Positions 26,046 to 35,245 of a stretch of DNA of 64,000 nt are shown one piece after another (the first letter of the stretch is position 1; each line of letters starts with the position of its first letter). The position numbers and the translations under genes are program-made. Under the pieces are notes generated by a model. It had not been told where the DNA came from, made no database searches, and saw only the letters and a program-made list of their open reading frames with translations. The stretch comes from JBCCGR01 sp039029195 (lineage in GTDB: Bacteria > Pseudomonadota > Alphaproteobacteria > Rhizobiales > Rhizobiaceae), in assembly GCA_039029195.1 (NCBI GenBank), contig JBCCGR010000004.1, positions 62,001 to 126,000 of the forward strand. Reading direction: 5' to 3'.

Positions 26046-27676
26046 CGATGTTCCTCTTCACTCACGTCGATCAGCGCGCGATTGAAATGCCTCAACGCCG
26101 CGACCTGGGTCGCCCAGCCAATGATCCTGTCCGGTTGATTGGGATCAATCACCGGCAATCGGGCATGTCCGCCCTGATCGAACATTCGGAGCGCGTGCTC
26201 CAAAGTGTCAGAGGGTTTCATTGCCGGTGGGTCTTTCTCCGGATTGTGTGGTTCCGGTGTTTCACCTTCCGCCAGCGGCGCCATAAATCGTTCAACACGA
26301 GTGTTGCGGACCAGATAGCGATGCGGCCCGTTCTGCACCACAAGTCCGCGGGACTCCAACTGCCATTGGAAATAAGAGCGACCGTGGATCGCCTGATTGA
26401 TGCCAGCAGCAATCGAAACCACCAGCAAGAGCGCAATCGATAGCGTGTAACCGCCTGTCAGTTCGAAGACCATCACGGTGGTTGAGATGGGTGCGCCGAT
26501 GACGGCGGCAGCAACCGCCCCCATGCCGAGGATCGAATAAAGGCCCTGACTGGACGCCATTTCTGGCAGAAACTTGGCCGCGATCAGGCCAAACGCGCCG
26601 CCTGCCATGGCTCCGAGATAGAGCGATGGGGCGACAATGCCGCCACCAAAACGCGACGCGAGCGTTATGGCCGTCGCAATGGTCTTGGCGATCAGAAGGG
26701 CAAGCAGAAGCGTGAGTGGCAGTTCGTTTTTCAGGGCTTTGTCGGTTGCTTCGTATCCGACGCCCAGCACTTCAGGATAGTAGAGCGCGATGGCGCCAAT
26801 CAGCAGGCCACCAATGGCCGGACGCAGCCACAGGGGCATGGTTATGTTGCGCGCAATATAGTCGCTGCTGATCAGAGCGAACTGAAACAGCACCGCAACA
26901 AGGGCACAGGTGAGACCAAGCAGGGCAAAGGCCGGAAACTCGAAATAGGATGTGATATTGTATTCCGGTACCGACCAGGCTGCGACATCGCCGAACCACA
27001 TGCGCGGAAGTAGCGTTCCGAACACGGATGAGATGACGATCGGTACGAATGATCGCATGGCATAGTGGCCCAGGATCACTTCGTGGGCGAACAAGACACC
27101 GGCAATCGGCGCGTTGAACGAGGCTGACACCGCCGCCGCTCCTCCGCAGGCCAAAAGCGTGCGACGCCCCCAATCAGGAAATCGCAGAGAGGCGGCAATT
27201 GAAGTGGATATTGTTGCGCCTAGGTGCACCATCGGACCTTCACGTCCGGCACTTGCTCCGGCGCCCAGCGAGAGGGCGGTGACGATCGATGATTTGATGC
27301 CCATCTTGAAGTCGATGTTGCGCCCGCCAAGCGCACGTGCCTCAATCACATCTGCGATGCCGCCGGTTCGTCTGGGCGGCAGCCAGTGTTGCAGCAGCAG
27401 TCCGACAATCAGTCCGCCAAATGCGGGCGCCAGAAGAACGACCGACCAATGGGTGGCCCGAGCCGCACTTGCCACATTCTCCGACATGTCGCGCAACCAC
27501 GGCCATTGGAACAGGCCGATGAGCTCGCGAAACATGATTGCGGCCACGGATACGCACACGCCGATCAGGAGGGAAACCAGCCAGATTTTCAGTTGGCGGG
27601 TGTCCCAGAAATCCCTGAGATTGGGCGTGATCCACTGGATCAGAATTCCTGGCAGGCGGCGAATGATATCTGGCAT
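26042..27676 (-). CDS. ClC-family chloride channel/transporter with C-terminal CBS region
   Basis: 544 residues with about ten hydrophobic helices. ClC selectivity motifs are visible: RRTGGIADVIEA (GSGIP-like), AGREGPMVHLGATIS (GREGP) and FGGGIVAPSLYLGAMAGGAFG (GxxxAP). After the last helix a cytoplasmic region contains CBS-like sequence (RFMAPLAEGETPEPHNPEKDPPAMKPSDTLEHALRMFDQGGHARLPVIDPNQPDRIIGWATQVAALRHFN). The product is an inner-membrane chloride channel or H+/Cl- exchanger. The transglycosylase gene follows with a 4-bp overlap. The 150-bp gap to the divergent vapB carries both promoters. Confidence 0.92.
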   Translation of the reverse strand: MPDIIRRLPGILIQWITPNLRDFWDTRQLKIWLVSLLIGVCVSVAAIMFRELIGLFQWPWLRDMSENVASAARATHWSVVLLAPAFGGLIVGLLLQHWLPPRRTGGIADVIEARALGGRNIDFKMGIKSSIVTALSLGAGASAGREGPMVHLGATISTSIAASLRFPDWGRRTLLACGGAAAVSASFNAPIAGVLFAHEVILGHYAMRSFVPIVISSVFGTLLPRMWFGDVAAWSVPEYNITSYFEFPAFALLGLTCALVAVLFQFALISSDYIARNITMPLWLRPAIGGLLIGAIALYYPEVLGVGYEATDKALKNELPLTLLLALLIAKTIATAITLASRFGGGIVAPSLYLGAMAGGAFGLIAAKFLPEMASSQGLYSILGMGAVAAAVIGAPISTTVMVFELTGGYTLSIALLLVVSIAAGINQAIHGRSYFQWQLESRGLVVQNGPHRYLVRNTRVERFMAPLAEGETPEPHNPEKDPPAMKPSDTLEHALRMFDQGGHARLPVIDPNQPDRIIGWATQVAALRHFNRALIDVSEEEHR

Positions 27677-27786
27677 GGGTAGACCGTATCATCCGGGCCT
27701 TTCAACTTGGTTTATTTTTGGTGAATTTGCGGTGAACGGGTTGCTTCTTTTGAGCGGGTGAAAACGCCGTTGAAAGCCGGGTAAAA

Positions 27787-27809
27787 ATTGTATATGTTTA
27801 TTGTATATG
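27787..27809 (+). promoter_or_regulatory. Tandem direct repeats (operator) upstream of vapBC
   Basis: ATTGTATATG occurs twice, at 27787-27796 and 27800-27809, 13 bp apart. The second copy is part of a near-palindrome, TTGTATATGCAA. The pair is 17 bp before the vapB ATG, where autoregulatory VapBC binding sites are expected. TATATG may also be part of the -10 box. Confidence 0.55.
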
Positions 27810-27826
27810 CAATTGAGACTTGACCT

Positions 27827-28060
27827 ATGAGCGAAAGACGCACAGTCAAGCTGTTTCGAAACAACCGCAGTCAGGCGGTGAGAATACCCGTCGATTTCGA
27901 ATTGCCGGGTGACGAGGTCATCATGACCAAAATTGGTGAGAAGCTGATCGTTGAGCCGGCCGCTTCGAGTTCGCTGCTCAGTTTTCTTCAAAATGCAGAG
28001 TCGGTCGATGATGATTTGCCCGAGATTGCTGATGCGCATCCGGAGCCGGTCGAGCTTTGA
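27827..28060 (+). CDS. vapB: VapB-type antitoxin (AbrB/SpoVT fold)
   Basis: 77 residues. The N-terminal half, RTVKLFRNNRSQAVRIPVDFELPGDEVIMTKIGEKLIVEPA, is the swapped-hairpin AbrB DNA-binding domain of VapB antitoxins. The acidic C-terminus (ESVDDDLPEIADAHPEPVEL) is expected to bind and block the VapC active site. The ATG at 27827 has a poor ribosome-binding site. The stop TGA overlaps the TTG start of vapC. Confidence 0.88.
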   Translation: MSERRTVKLFRNNRSQAVRIPVDFELPGDEVIMTKIGEKLIVEPAASSSLLSFLQNAESVDDDLPEIADAHPEPVEL

Positions 28061-28476
28061 TCCAGCAATATCTACTCGACACCAACATCATCTCCGATCT
28101 GATACGCAACCCGCAGGGGCAGGTGTTCGAACGGATCAGATCGGTTGGAGAGGGAGCAATTTCCACGAGTGTGATTGTGGCATGTGAGTTGCGGTATGGC
28201 GCGCAGAAGAAAGGGTCTGTTCAGTTGACCCAGCGAATAGAAGCGCTGCTGGATCGGATCGAGGTCCTGGTTCTTCCGGCCAATGTGGATCAAAAATATG
28301 GCTCAATCCGCGCAGATTTGGAGCGTAAAGGCACACTGATCGGTGGAAACGATCTTCTGATTGCGGCGCATGCGGTGAGCCAGAACCTGACGCTGGTGAC
28401 CGCGAACCAGAGTGAATTTTCACGCGTCACCGGGTTGAATGTCGAAAACTGGCTGGTGGACCAGCCAGGAACCTGA
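28057..28476 (+). CDS. vapC: VapC toxin (PIN-domain ribonuclease)
   Basis: 139 residues with the PIN fold acidic residues in place: D8 in YLLDTNIISDLIR, E44 in VACELRYGAQ and D99 in IGGNDLLIAAHA. VapC proteins are Mg-dependent RNases, often cutting initiator tRNA. Translation appears to begin at TTG 28057, overlapping the vapB stop (TTGA), which couples toxin synthesis to antitoxin translation. All catalytic acids are intact, so the toxin should be active. Confidence 0.9.
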   Translation: MIQQYLLDTNIISDLIRNPQGQVFERIRSVGEGAISTSVIVACELRYGAQKKGSVQLTQRIEALLDRIEVLVLPANVDQKYGSIRADLERKGTLIGGNDLLIAAHAVSQNLTLVTANQSEFSRVTGLNVENWLVDQPGT

Positions 28477-28481
28477 ACGGT

Positions 28482-28979
28482 CTATTTCCGCCGAATTCCA
28501 ATCGGCTGACCGGCTTTTTCAGGTTTTGGAAGGCTGGAATGGGCCTTGGCCATGCGGCCAATTCGTTCCGATACATCGTCCGGAAATGGCGCAACCCGGG
28601 GACCTGATTGATCAATATGCAGCGCGAGCACTTCGCTGGACGCTGCCAGCCAGCCATCCACGTGGTGGATCTCCTGATAGGTGTGGATGCGTTTTTCATC
28701 GAGATCAAGAATTTGAAATGAAACACGCACCTGATCGCTTAGGTGCAATTCCCGATGATAGCGAACATGCGCCTCAGCCGTGTAAATCGTGAGGTTTCGG
28801 CTTTTCTGATAGTCCGGCCCGACGCCAAACAAGGCAAACACTTCGTCCGCGCACCGGTCAAACAAGACGTTGTAGTAGGCCATGTTGAGATGGCCATTGT
28901 AGTCGATCCAATCTTTTTCAATCTGCAGGATTGATGAGACAAACGGAGCTGCGTCCAGCGGGTTTTCAGATTTCGTCAT
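28482..28979 (-). CDS. Hotdog-fold acyl-CoA thioesterase
   Basis: 165 residues of the 4-hydroxybenzoyl-CoA thioesterase type. The motif KDWIDYNGHLNMAYYNVLFDRCADEVF (about residues 22-48) has the Asp-x-x-Gly-His core; the rest (VRYHRELHLSDQVRVSFQILDLDEKRIHTYQEIHHVDGWLAASSEVLALHID) follows the fold. The DYNGHLNMAYY version resembles thioesterases found with carnitine/betaine catabolism, but no such operon is here, so the substrate is open. The start is the only sensible ATG. It converges on vapC, whose stop is 5 bp away. Confidence 0.85.
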   Translation of the reverse strand: MTKSENPLDAAPFVSSILQIEKDWIDYNGHLNMAYYNVLFDRCADEVFALFGVGPDYQKSRNLTIYTAEAHVRYHRELHLSDQVRVSFQILDLDEKRIHTYQEIHHVDGWLAASSEVLALHIDQSGPRVAPFPDDVSERIGRMAKAHSSLPKPEKAGQPIGIRRK

Positions 28980-29123
28980 GCATTTCCCATTTACGATTTG
29001 TGGACCAGAACGGTGTGTCTCCTAATTGTTCGATGGACCCCCACGACGTCAATCTGGTACTATCTCTTTGATCGTAAAGCTTGTTAGTTGTCAGATAAGT
29101 AAATCTGACTGGGAGGTGGCGCA

Positions 29124-30536
29124 ATGGCGCTTTCGGATGTTGTTCGCCTGGAACGCAATGAGAGCGGGATCGAGACCACGCTTGGTATTCTAAAGCAAAG
29201 GTTCGGCGACCGCTTTCATACCGGCCAGACGCTTCGTGAGCAGCACAGCCACACCACCACCTATATTCCTTCACAGGCTCCGGATGCAGTGGTTTACCCG
29301 CATTCCACGCAGGAAGTTCAGGAAATTGTGCGTGTTTGTGCGGAGCACAAGGTGCCGATTATCCCCTTCGGCACGGGCACGTCGCTTGAAGGCGGTGTCA
29401 ACGCACCAGCGGGTGGAATTTCCATCGATCTGATGGAGATGAACAAGATCGTCGGGATTTATGCAGAGGACCTTTGCTGCACGGTCCAGCCCGGCGTGAC
29501 CCGGGAGGATCTCAACACCAATCTGCGGGACACTGGCCTGTTTTTTCCGATCGATCCTGGCGCCAACGCCTCAATCGGCGGAATGACCTCCACTCGCGCC
29601 TCCGGCACCAATGCGGTGCGCTACGGAACAATGCGCGAAAATGTGGTGAGCCTGACGGCAGTGACGGCAGATGGCAAGGTGATCACCACTGGCAAACGGG
29701 CAAAGAAATCGTCAGCAGGATATGATCTCACCCGGCTCTTCGTCGGCTCGGAGGGGACGCTCGGCATCATTACGGAAATCACGCTGAAGCTTTACGGCAT
29801 CCCGGAAGCGATGTCGGCGGCTGTCTGCCAGTTCGAGACGGTGGAAGATGCTTGCAACACGACTATTCTGGCTATGCAAACCGGCATTCCCATGGCCCGG
29901 ATAGAACTGCTCGATGCGCTCCAGATGAAAGCTGTGCGGGACTATTCGAAGCTTGATTATGAGGCAAAGCCGACCCTGTTTCTTGAGTTTCACGGGTCGG
30001 AATCTTCGGTCGCGGAACAGACGGAACTGTTTCGCCAGATTGCCGATGAATATGGCGGATCAGCCTTTCAGTGGGCAACGGCTGCCGAAGATCGCAATCG
30101 GCTCTGGAAGGCACGGCACGATGCCTACTGGTCATCTCAGACATTGAGACCGGGCGCGCGACCGTTTGCAACAGATGCCTGCGTTCCAATTTCCCGGCTC
30201 GCCGAGTGTATCACCGAGACCATGAAAGATGTGGAAGAGCTTGGGTTGATGGCGCCTCTGGTTGGCCATGTGGGAGACGGAAACTTTCACATGTCACCAC
30301 TCATTTTCATGGATGATCCAAAAGAGGTGGAAGCCGCGGAAACAATGGTTGACCGGCTAAGTGCGCGAGCCATCGCTATGGACGGCACGTGTACCGGTGA
30401 ACATGGTGTCGGACAGGGGAAGAAGCGCTTCGTCCGGCTGGAACATGGCACAGGCACTGATCTGATGGTTGCCATCAAATCGGCGCTCGATCCCGACAAT
30501 ATCATGAATCCGGGTAAGATTTTCAGTTCGAATTGA
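29124..30536 (+). CDS. FAD-linked oxidase, GlcD / D-lactate dehydrogenase (cytochrome) type
   Basis: 470 residues. The N-terminal FAD-binding PCMH domain has PDAVVYPHSTQEVQEIVRVCAEHKVPIIPFGTGTSLEGGVNAP and the Gly-rich SIGGMTSTRASGTNAVRYGTMRENV. The C-terminal domain has HVGDGNFHMSPLIF and CTGEHGVGQGKKRFV, the substrate and metal-binding elements of the glycolate/D-lactate oxidase family. It likely oxidises D-lactate or another 2-hydroxy acid and passes electrons to the respiratory chain. GGGAGG lies about 8 nt before ATG 29124. It stands alone, with no glcE or glcF partners. Confidence 0.88.
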   Translation: MALSDVVRLERNESGIETTLGILKQRFGDRFHTGQTLREQHSHTTTYIPSQAPDAVVYPHSTQEVQEIVRVCAEHKVPIIPFGTGTSLEGGVNAPAGGISIDLMEMNKIVGIYAEDLCCTVQPGVTREDLNTNLRDTGLFFPIDPGANASIGGMTSTRASGTNAVRYGTMRENVVSLTAVTADGKVITTGKRAKKSSAGYDLTRLFVGSEGTLGIITEITLKLYGIPEAMSAAVCQFETVEDACNTTILAMQTGIPMARIELLDALQMKAVRDYSKLDYEAKPTLFLEFHGSESSVAEQTELFRQIADEYGGSAFQWATAAEDRNRLWKARHDAYWSSQTLRPGARPFATDACVPISRLAECITETMKDVEELGLMAPLVGHVGDGNFHMSPLIFMDDPKEVEAAETMVDRLSARAIAMDGTCTGEHGVGQGKKRFVRLEHGTGTDLMVAIKSALDPDNIMNPGKIFSSN

Positions 30537-30653
30537 GTTGCACTGTTGGCAGTCTGCCGCAATATGGGCGCATAGATGTCATTGATATGATGTCTTGATG
30601 ATTTTCGGTGCCGAACAACAGTTCGGCTCGACAATGCGCTGGGAGCGACAACG

Positions 30654-33600
30654 CTGATACGCCTATTCATTCTGTTTGGTGGACTTTTGGTGCTGGCGCT
30701 GTTCGGCGTTTTGATTGCGCCGTTTTTTATCGATTGGGAACCCTACAAGCTGGAGCTTGAGAGGCGTTCAAGCCAGATCCTGGGACAGAAGGTGGAAGTG
30801 CGCGGCGATGTCAGGGCCCGCCTGCTGCCGCTGCCATCCATTACGTTTCACGACATCAATGTTGGAACCACGGCTGACGGCAAGCCCATGATGACGGCCG
30901 CCACGCTGCGCATCGATGCCGATCTGGCACCGCTGATGAAGGGCGATGTGGTAATTGTCGACATGCAGTTGAGCAATCCCAAGCTGAATGTCGCCATTGA
31001 TGAAAAGGGGAGTGTCGACTGGATCACGCGCCAGCCGGATTTCCCGTTCGACATTCAGGCCGACGACATTGTGATTGAAAACATCAATGTGCTCGGTGGA
31101 GAAATTGCCATCAACAATGCGCGCACCGGCCAGTTCTGGAAGGTCGCCGATATGGATGTGGCAGTATCGGCCCGCTCGTTGCTTGGCCCGTGGCGGATTG
31201 AAGGCAATGCCGCGATGAACGGTGAGCGCGGGCGGTTTCTGGTCAACACAGGCCGTTTTCAGCCTTCCGGACGCATCAGCAGCAAAATTCTGCTGCAACC
31301 GGATGCGCACCCCTATGATGTTCAGCTTGATGGGCCGTTGGCTCTTGAGAATGGGCTTTTGACCTATCGCGGTGAGTTTGTTGCCAAACCCTATTCAGTT
31401 GCCAATGCGCGCGTTGCCGGGGTGGAGCCGAGGGCACCGACCTATGAATCCTTGCCTGTGCGCACTGAAGGGGTGTTTGAGGCGAATGCGGAACGTATCC
31501 GCGTTGAAAAATTCCAGTCCCGTATCGGTAATCTCGATGATCCCTACACGGTGTCGGGGTCAGCGGTTGCCAAACTGACCGACGGTGGGGATTTCAGGAT
31601 TGTCGCTGAGGGGCAGCAGATTGATCTCGACAGGATGGAAGCCGAGCGACAAGGGCGCGAGGTTGTCGAGCGAAATATTGTACCCATTGGCGAACGTATT
31701 CAGACCATACGGGAGATTGTTGAACAGGTTCCAACCTTCGCCGGGCGCGGTACGATTTCTCTTTATCTGCCGGCAATTGTGGCCGGGGATACGGTCATTC
31801 GCGAGATCGGCGTCGATCTGAAACCGCTTGCCCGCTCAAATGGCTGGGCGTTGAGCAATCTTGATTTGCGACTGCCCGGGCGAACCCGATTGCAGGCCAA
31901 TGGCAGCCTCTATCTTGGAAAGAACTTTGGCTATAGCGGCGACCTGTTGCTGGCCTCGCAGCAGCCATCCGGTTTTGCGGGCTGGCTGGTGAAGGATGTT
32001 GACGATGCAATTCGCAACCTCTCCAATGCCGGTTTTTCTTCCAAAATCAACGTCTTCGGTGGTCTGCTGCAAATGGAGAATCTCGAAGCAATTCTCGGTG
32101 GCAGCCAACTTAAAGGATCACTTGAACGACGGGTCGGCAATGTTGGACGGCCCCGGCTGATTGTCGATCTGGAAGGCAATGAGGTCAATTTCGACACGCT
32201 GGAAGCTTTTTTTGGCATGTTCGCGGCGGAAGGCGATGAAGCCCGACTGGCTGGACATGATGTGGATCTGACCATCAAATCCGAACGCTTTACAGCGTTT
32301 GGTGTCAATGCCGAAGATGTGGACATGCGGGTACGCACCCGCGATGGCAATATCGATCTGGAGCGCATCGAAATTGCGCGCCTGTCGGGCGCGAAAATTT
32401 CCGCGAGTGGTGCATTAAAAAATGCGCTGTCCAAACCGGATGGTTCGATCACCGCATCCATCACCGCCAAAAACGGTGGCGCACTGTTGCGGCTTATTGA
32501 TCGGAAGCTTGGCCGCTGGCCGGGTTTTCAAGGCCTGCGGGGAGAGGCGCGACTGCTCAATGATGTGGAAATTGGTCTGGAACTGAAATCCGTGGCGACC
32601 GCCGGCGGTGCCAAGTCCGATATCGGCGTTGTTGGCAAGATCGCCGGCAGCAAAGTCGATCTGAAACTCGGACTAACTGGCAAAGTTTCCGAACTGGGGT
32701 CGCTCGCAGTCACATCTGTTCTCGAATTGGAAAATCAGGATCCCGCCGTTTTGTTGGCCCAAATGGGCGCCCCAGTGCTGCCGATTGAGGTTGGCGGACC
32801 CTTCGGCGTGAAAATTTCACTCGACGGGCAAAATCTGGCGGCGCTCGACACGGAAATTCTCGCCGCGCTGCCCGGCTCCACACTCAATGCAAGCGGGCGG
32901 ATTGGGTATGATGAGGCCTTTGATCTCGGCAGTGATCTGAACGCTCGCTTCACCTCCAGTGATCTTGATCCGGTCTATCTGCTGTCAGGACTTGTGCCGC
33001 CCGATTTCGGCAATCGTTCGGGGCTGAGTGTTTCGGCGCAGACCGTGCTCGCAGGATCCACGTTTTCGCTGAAAAAGATTGACGGGAACTTCAATGGTGC
33101 GCCGTTTTCCGGCGCTTTGACGATCGACGCTGATGCGGAGCCGCGCCCTCGTGCGGATGGCGAATTAAAGCTCGACGGGCTCGCCATGGAAACTATGCTC
33201 GGGCTGGTTATTGGAGCGCCCACTCTGGAGGGCTCTCTGGGAGCGTGGTCACAAAACCCGGTTCGTCCCGCTACATTCAAAGGGTTCGATGGAACGGTGA
33301 AGCTGGCCGTTGATCAGTTTCACATGCTGCTGGATCGACCAGAGTCGATTGGGCTTGGACGATATCTCACCGGCACGCTCAATGTGCGCGATGGCGATCT
33401 CACCCTGCAGGATGCGCGGATGAAGTGGCTGGGAGGGCAGGCGTCTGGGTCGCTCATTCTCTCCAACACACGCGACTCCGCCTTGATCAGCGGGCAACTC
33501 AAAGTCGAAGACGGCGCATTGGAACAGACCATGTGGCGCTTTTCCGACCTTCCGGTCGTTGATGGCCGATTTGATCTGACAGCCAGCATTGAGGGCGCGG

Positions 33601-34499
33601 GCACCAGCATGCAGCGCATCATCACCAGCCTCGCCGGTGGTGGCTTGTTGAAAATCAAGCACGGTTCGGTTCCCAAACTCAATGCACAAGCCTTCAGACC
33701 GATATTTACGGCGGCTGACAAAGTGAATGATGAGGACATCGACACCGCCACGTCCGGCATTGTGGCCGGGGCCATTCATGATGGCGCGTTCGGATTTGGT
33801 GATGTGGATGTGGCCTTTTCCATCGCCGGTGGCGGGGTGCGGGCGAGCAACGTGGTTGCGCGCGCGAGCGGTGCCAAAGTCACTTCTGATTTAAAGATCG
33901 ACCTTCTCGGCGGAACCATGAACGCCTCTGCCACGCTCGCGTTTGATGCGGGCAAGGAGGGTGTGGTGGGTGCCGTGCCGGAGATTTCCTACGATGTGAC
34001 CGGACCACTTGTGGACCCGACAGCGACCGTCAACACCGATATGATTGCCACGTTCCTCACCATGCGGGCGCACGAACGGCGCGAGCGCGAGTTTGAGGCC
34101 CAAAAGGCCGACATTGTGGAGCGTCAAAGGCTCGTACGATTTGCAAGGCTTTACCGGGGCCGAGAGCGGGCACAGGAGCGCGCCTTGCGCCTGGAGCAGG
34201 AGCGGTTGAAACGGGGGCAGGAGAACAAGGTTGCCCCCAAGGCCAAGGATGTGAAGCCAGCGCCGAAGAAGGCGTCGCCCAAGCCGAAGCGGGTGCGCCG
34301 TCAGGCATCCAACCCCGCAAAACCAGTGCCGTTGACAAAGCAGCCTCAGGCAGGGGGCGGGCAGACGGCTGGGGAGAATGTTGAAGCCAAACCGCTTCCG
34401 CCAATTTCTCTGGTGCCGGAGCGTGGTTCAGGCGGCAATCTGCCGGGCGTTTTCACTGACATTGAGGATATTCTGAAACGCCCGCAAACCGGGAATTGA
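30654..34499 (+). CDS. AsmA-family giant protein, probable CTG start
   Basis: About 1,281 residues. An N-terminal membrane anchor leads into repeated beta-rich AsmA segments (KVEVRGDVRARLLPLPSITFHDINVG, then many LxV/LxI strands) and an AsmA_2-like region (MLLDRPESIGLGRYLTGTLNVRDGDLTLQDARMKWLGGQASGSLILSNTRDSALISGQLKV). The tail is Lys/Arg/Pro-rich. AsmA-like proteins are thought to bridge the periplasm and move phospholipids to the outer membrane. No ATG or GTG precedes the anchor in frame; CTG 30654 with GGGAG 8 nt upstream gives a complete span (IRLFILFGGLLVLALFGVLI). The next candidate, TTG 30687, would cut this span in half. Confidence 0.87.
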   Translation: MIRLFILFGGLLVLALFGVLIAPFFIDWEPYKLELERRSSQILGQKVEVRGDVRARLLPLPSITFHDINVGTTADGKPMMTAATLRIDADLAPLMKGDVVIVDMQLSNPKLNVAIDEKGSVDWITRQPDFPFDIQADDIVIENINVLGGEIAINNARTGQFWKVADMDVAVSARSLLGPWRIEGNAAMNGERGRFLVNTGRFQPSGRISSKILLQPDAHPYDVQLDGPLALENGLLTYRGEFVAKPYSVANARVAGVEPRAPTYESLPVRTEGVFEANAERIRVEKFQSRIGNLDDPYTVSGSAVAKLTDGGDFRIVAEGQQIDLDRMEAERQGREVVERNIVPIGERIQTIREIVEQVPTFAGRGTISLYLPAIVAGDTVIREIGVDLKPLARSNGWALSNLDLRLPGRTRLQANGSLYLGKNFGYSGDLLLASQQPSGFAGWLVKDVDDAIRNLSNAGFSSKINVFGGLLQMENLEAILGGSQLKGSLERRVGNVGRPRLIVDLEGNEVNFDTLEAFFGMFAAEGDEARLAGHDVDLTIKSERFTAFGVNAEDVDMRVRTRDGNIDLERIEIARLSGAKISASGALKNALSKPDGSITASITAKNGGALLRLIDRKLGRWPGFQGLRGEARLLNDVEIGLELKSVATAGGAKSDIGVVGKIAGSKVDLKLGLTGKVSELGSLAVTSVLELENQDPAVLLAQMGAPVLPIEVGGPFGVKISLDGQNLAALDTEILAALPGSTLNASGRIGYDEAFDLGSDLNARFTSSDLDPVYLLSGLVPPDFGNRSGLSVSAQTVLAGSTFSLKKIDGNFNGAPFSGALTIDADAEPRPRADGELKLDGLAMETMLGLVIGAPTLEGSLGAWSQNPVRPATFKGFDGTVKLAVDQFHMLLDRPESIGLGRYLTGTLNVRDGDLTLQDARMKWLGGQASGSLILSNTRDSALISGQLKVEDGALEQTMWRFSDLPVVDGRFDLTASIEGAGTSMQRIITSLAGGGLLKIKHGSVPKLNAQAFRPIFTAADKVNDEDIDTATSGIVAGAIHDGAFGFGDVDVAFSIAGGGVRASNVVARASGAKVTSDLKIDLLGGTMNASATLAFDAGKEGVVGAVPEISYDVTGPLVDPTATVNTDMIATFLTMRAHERREREFEAQKADIVERQRLVRFARLYRGRERAQERALRLEQERLKRGQENKVAPKAKDVKPAPKKASPKPKRVRRQASNPAKPVPLTKQPQAGGGQTAGENVEAKPLPPISLVPERGSGGNLPGVFTDIEDILKRPQTGN

Positions 34500-34842
34500 G
34501 TGGGTTATTTTTAACTCGCCGTCTGTCGTCTTCGGGTTTGATCCAAAGACCTGGTCCGTGTCCATTGGGCTGCTGTCCGGATTGAGCCCGCCGCAGTTTT
34601 GCCCTGCCAGCAAGTACTGATACCAACGGCGAAATGAAATCACCCACTTTCGTAATCCCGGCCCTTAGGGCCGTAATCCACAAAAGCAATGCAACTTTAA
34701 TGGTTTGCGGCCCTTAAGGCCGCAATGACGGTGGATTGGGTGAAAGTGAAATTCAATCCCCATTGGTATTAACCTGACCACAGTGCTGCAACGGACGGAA
34801 TGACGGTCGTTGAGGACCGAAGCATGGCAAAGCCAACGGGCT
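34500..34842. other. Non-coding gap after the AsmA gene
   Basis: About 340 bp with no convincing gene. It is mostly occupied by repeat copy C (34619-34772). The first 110 bp has no recognised element. The downstream flank runs to the stop of the RHH gene. Confidence 0.5.
34619..34772 (-). repeat. Palindromic dispersed repeat, copy C, with imperfect terminal inverted repeats
   Basis: The core (about 34652-34730) holds two hairpins: GGCCC-TTA-GGGCC (34660-34672) and TTGCGGCC-CTTAA-GGCCGCAA (34705-34724). Read on the minus strand it has the same order as copies A and B: CGTCATTGCGGCC, spacer, GTGGATT, second GGCC hairpin. Outside the core, ATACCAACGG (from 34620) and CCATTGGTAT (to 34771) form an imperfect inverted pair, which suggests a small MITE-like unit of about 150 bp. 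No transposase is present. Confidence 0.7.
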
Positions 34843-35073
34843 CTAAAGTCGCCCTTCTGTTTTCGCCAATTCCTTGGCCACGAACACCCGGATTTCCGCG
34901 GACAGGTTGCCCGCTTCGCCGCGATTTTCGTCGATCTCACCCACAAGAATAGAGAGGCTCTGACCGCGGCGTTGCGCCAGAGCCTTTAATTCGCGCCAGA
35001 ACCAGTTTTCCAGCGTGAAGGATGTGGCGTGGCCGTTAATCAGCACCGAGTGTTTTTCGATTCTGCTGTCCAT
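34843..35073 (-). CDS. Ribbon-helix-helix domain protein
   Basis: 76 residues. KHSVLINGHATSFTLENWFWRELKALAQRRGQSLSILVGEID is the RHH_4-type pattern of small alphaproteobacterial proteins (usually K-R/H-S-V-x-I-x-G-H-x-T-S-x-x-L-E-x-x-F-W). Members are predicted DNA-binding regulators without known targets. A short Glu/Arg-rich tail follows. No clear ribosome-binding site precedes ATG 35073, which lies only 10 bp from a palindromic repeat element upstream. In other rhizobia this gene often sits near DUF4169 and sspB genes, as it does here; that is from general knowledge. Confidence 0.82.
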   Translation of the reverse strand: MDSRIEKHSVLINGHATSFTLENWFWRELKALAQRRGQSLSILVGEIDENRGEAGNLSAEIRVFVAKELAKTEGRL

Positions 35074-35083
35074 GGTGAACTAA

Positions 35084-35183
35084 AGCATTTTTCGTTTAAA
35101 CGGAGTCACTCAAAATGCTCTATCTCTTTGTTTTCACGCATATTCTTGTCCGAAAAGTCGATCAACTTTTCGGGAATATGCTC
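35084..35183. repeat. Rhizobial-type palindromic intergenic element
   Basis: A compact element made only of inverted repeats: AGCATTTT/AAAATGCT (35084-35091 and 35112-35119), GCATATTC/GAATATGC (35138-35145 and 35174-35181), and inside this CCGAAAAG/CTTTTCGG (35150-35157 and 35166-35173). All three are perfect 8-bp pairs. I recognise closely similar AGCATTTT...CTTTTCGG elements as a high-copy dispersed repeat in many Rhizobiales genomes. No ORF lies inside. Confidence 0.75.
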
Positions 35184-35245
35184 TAGAGTGTTGTCACGAA
35201 ACGGAACTGTGACGACAGAATCTGAAAACGCATTGCCTTTTCCAT

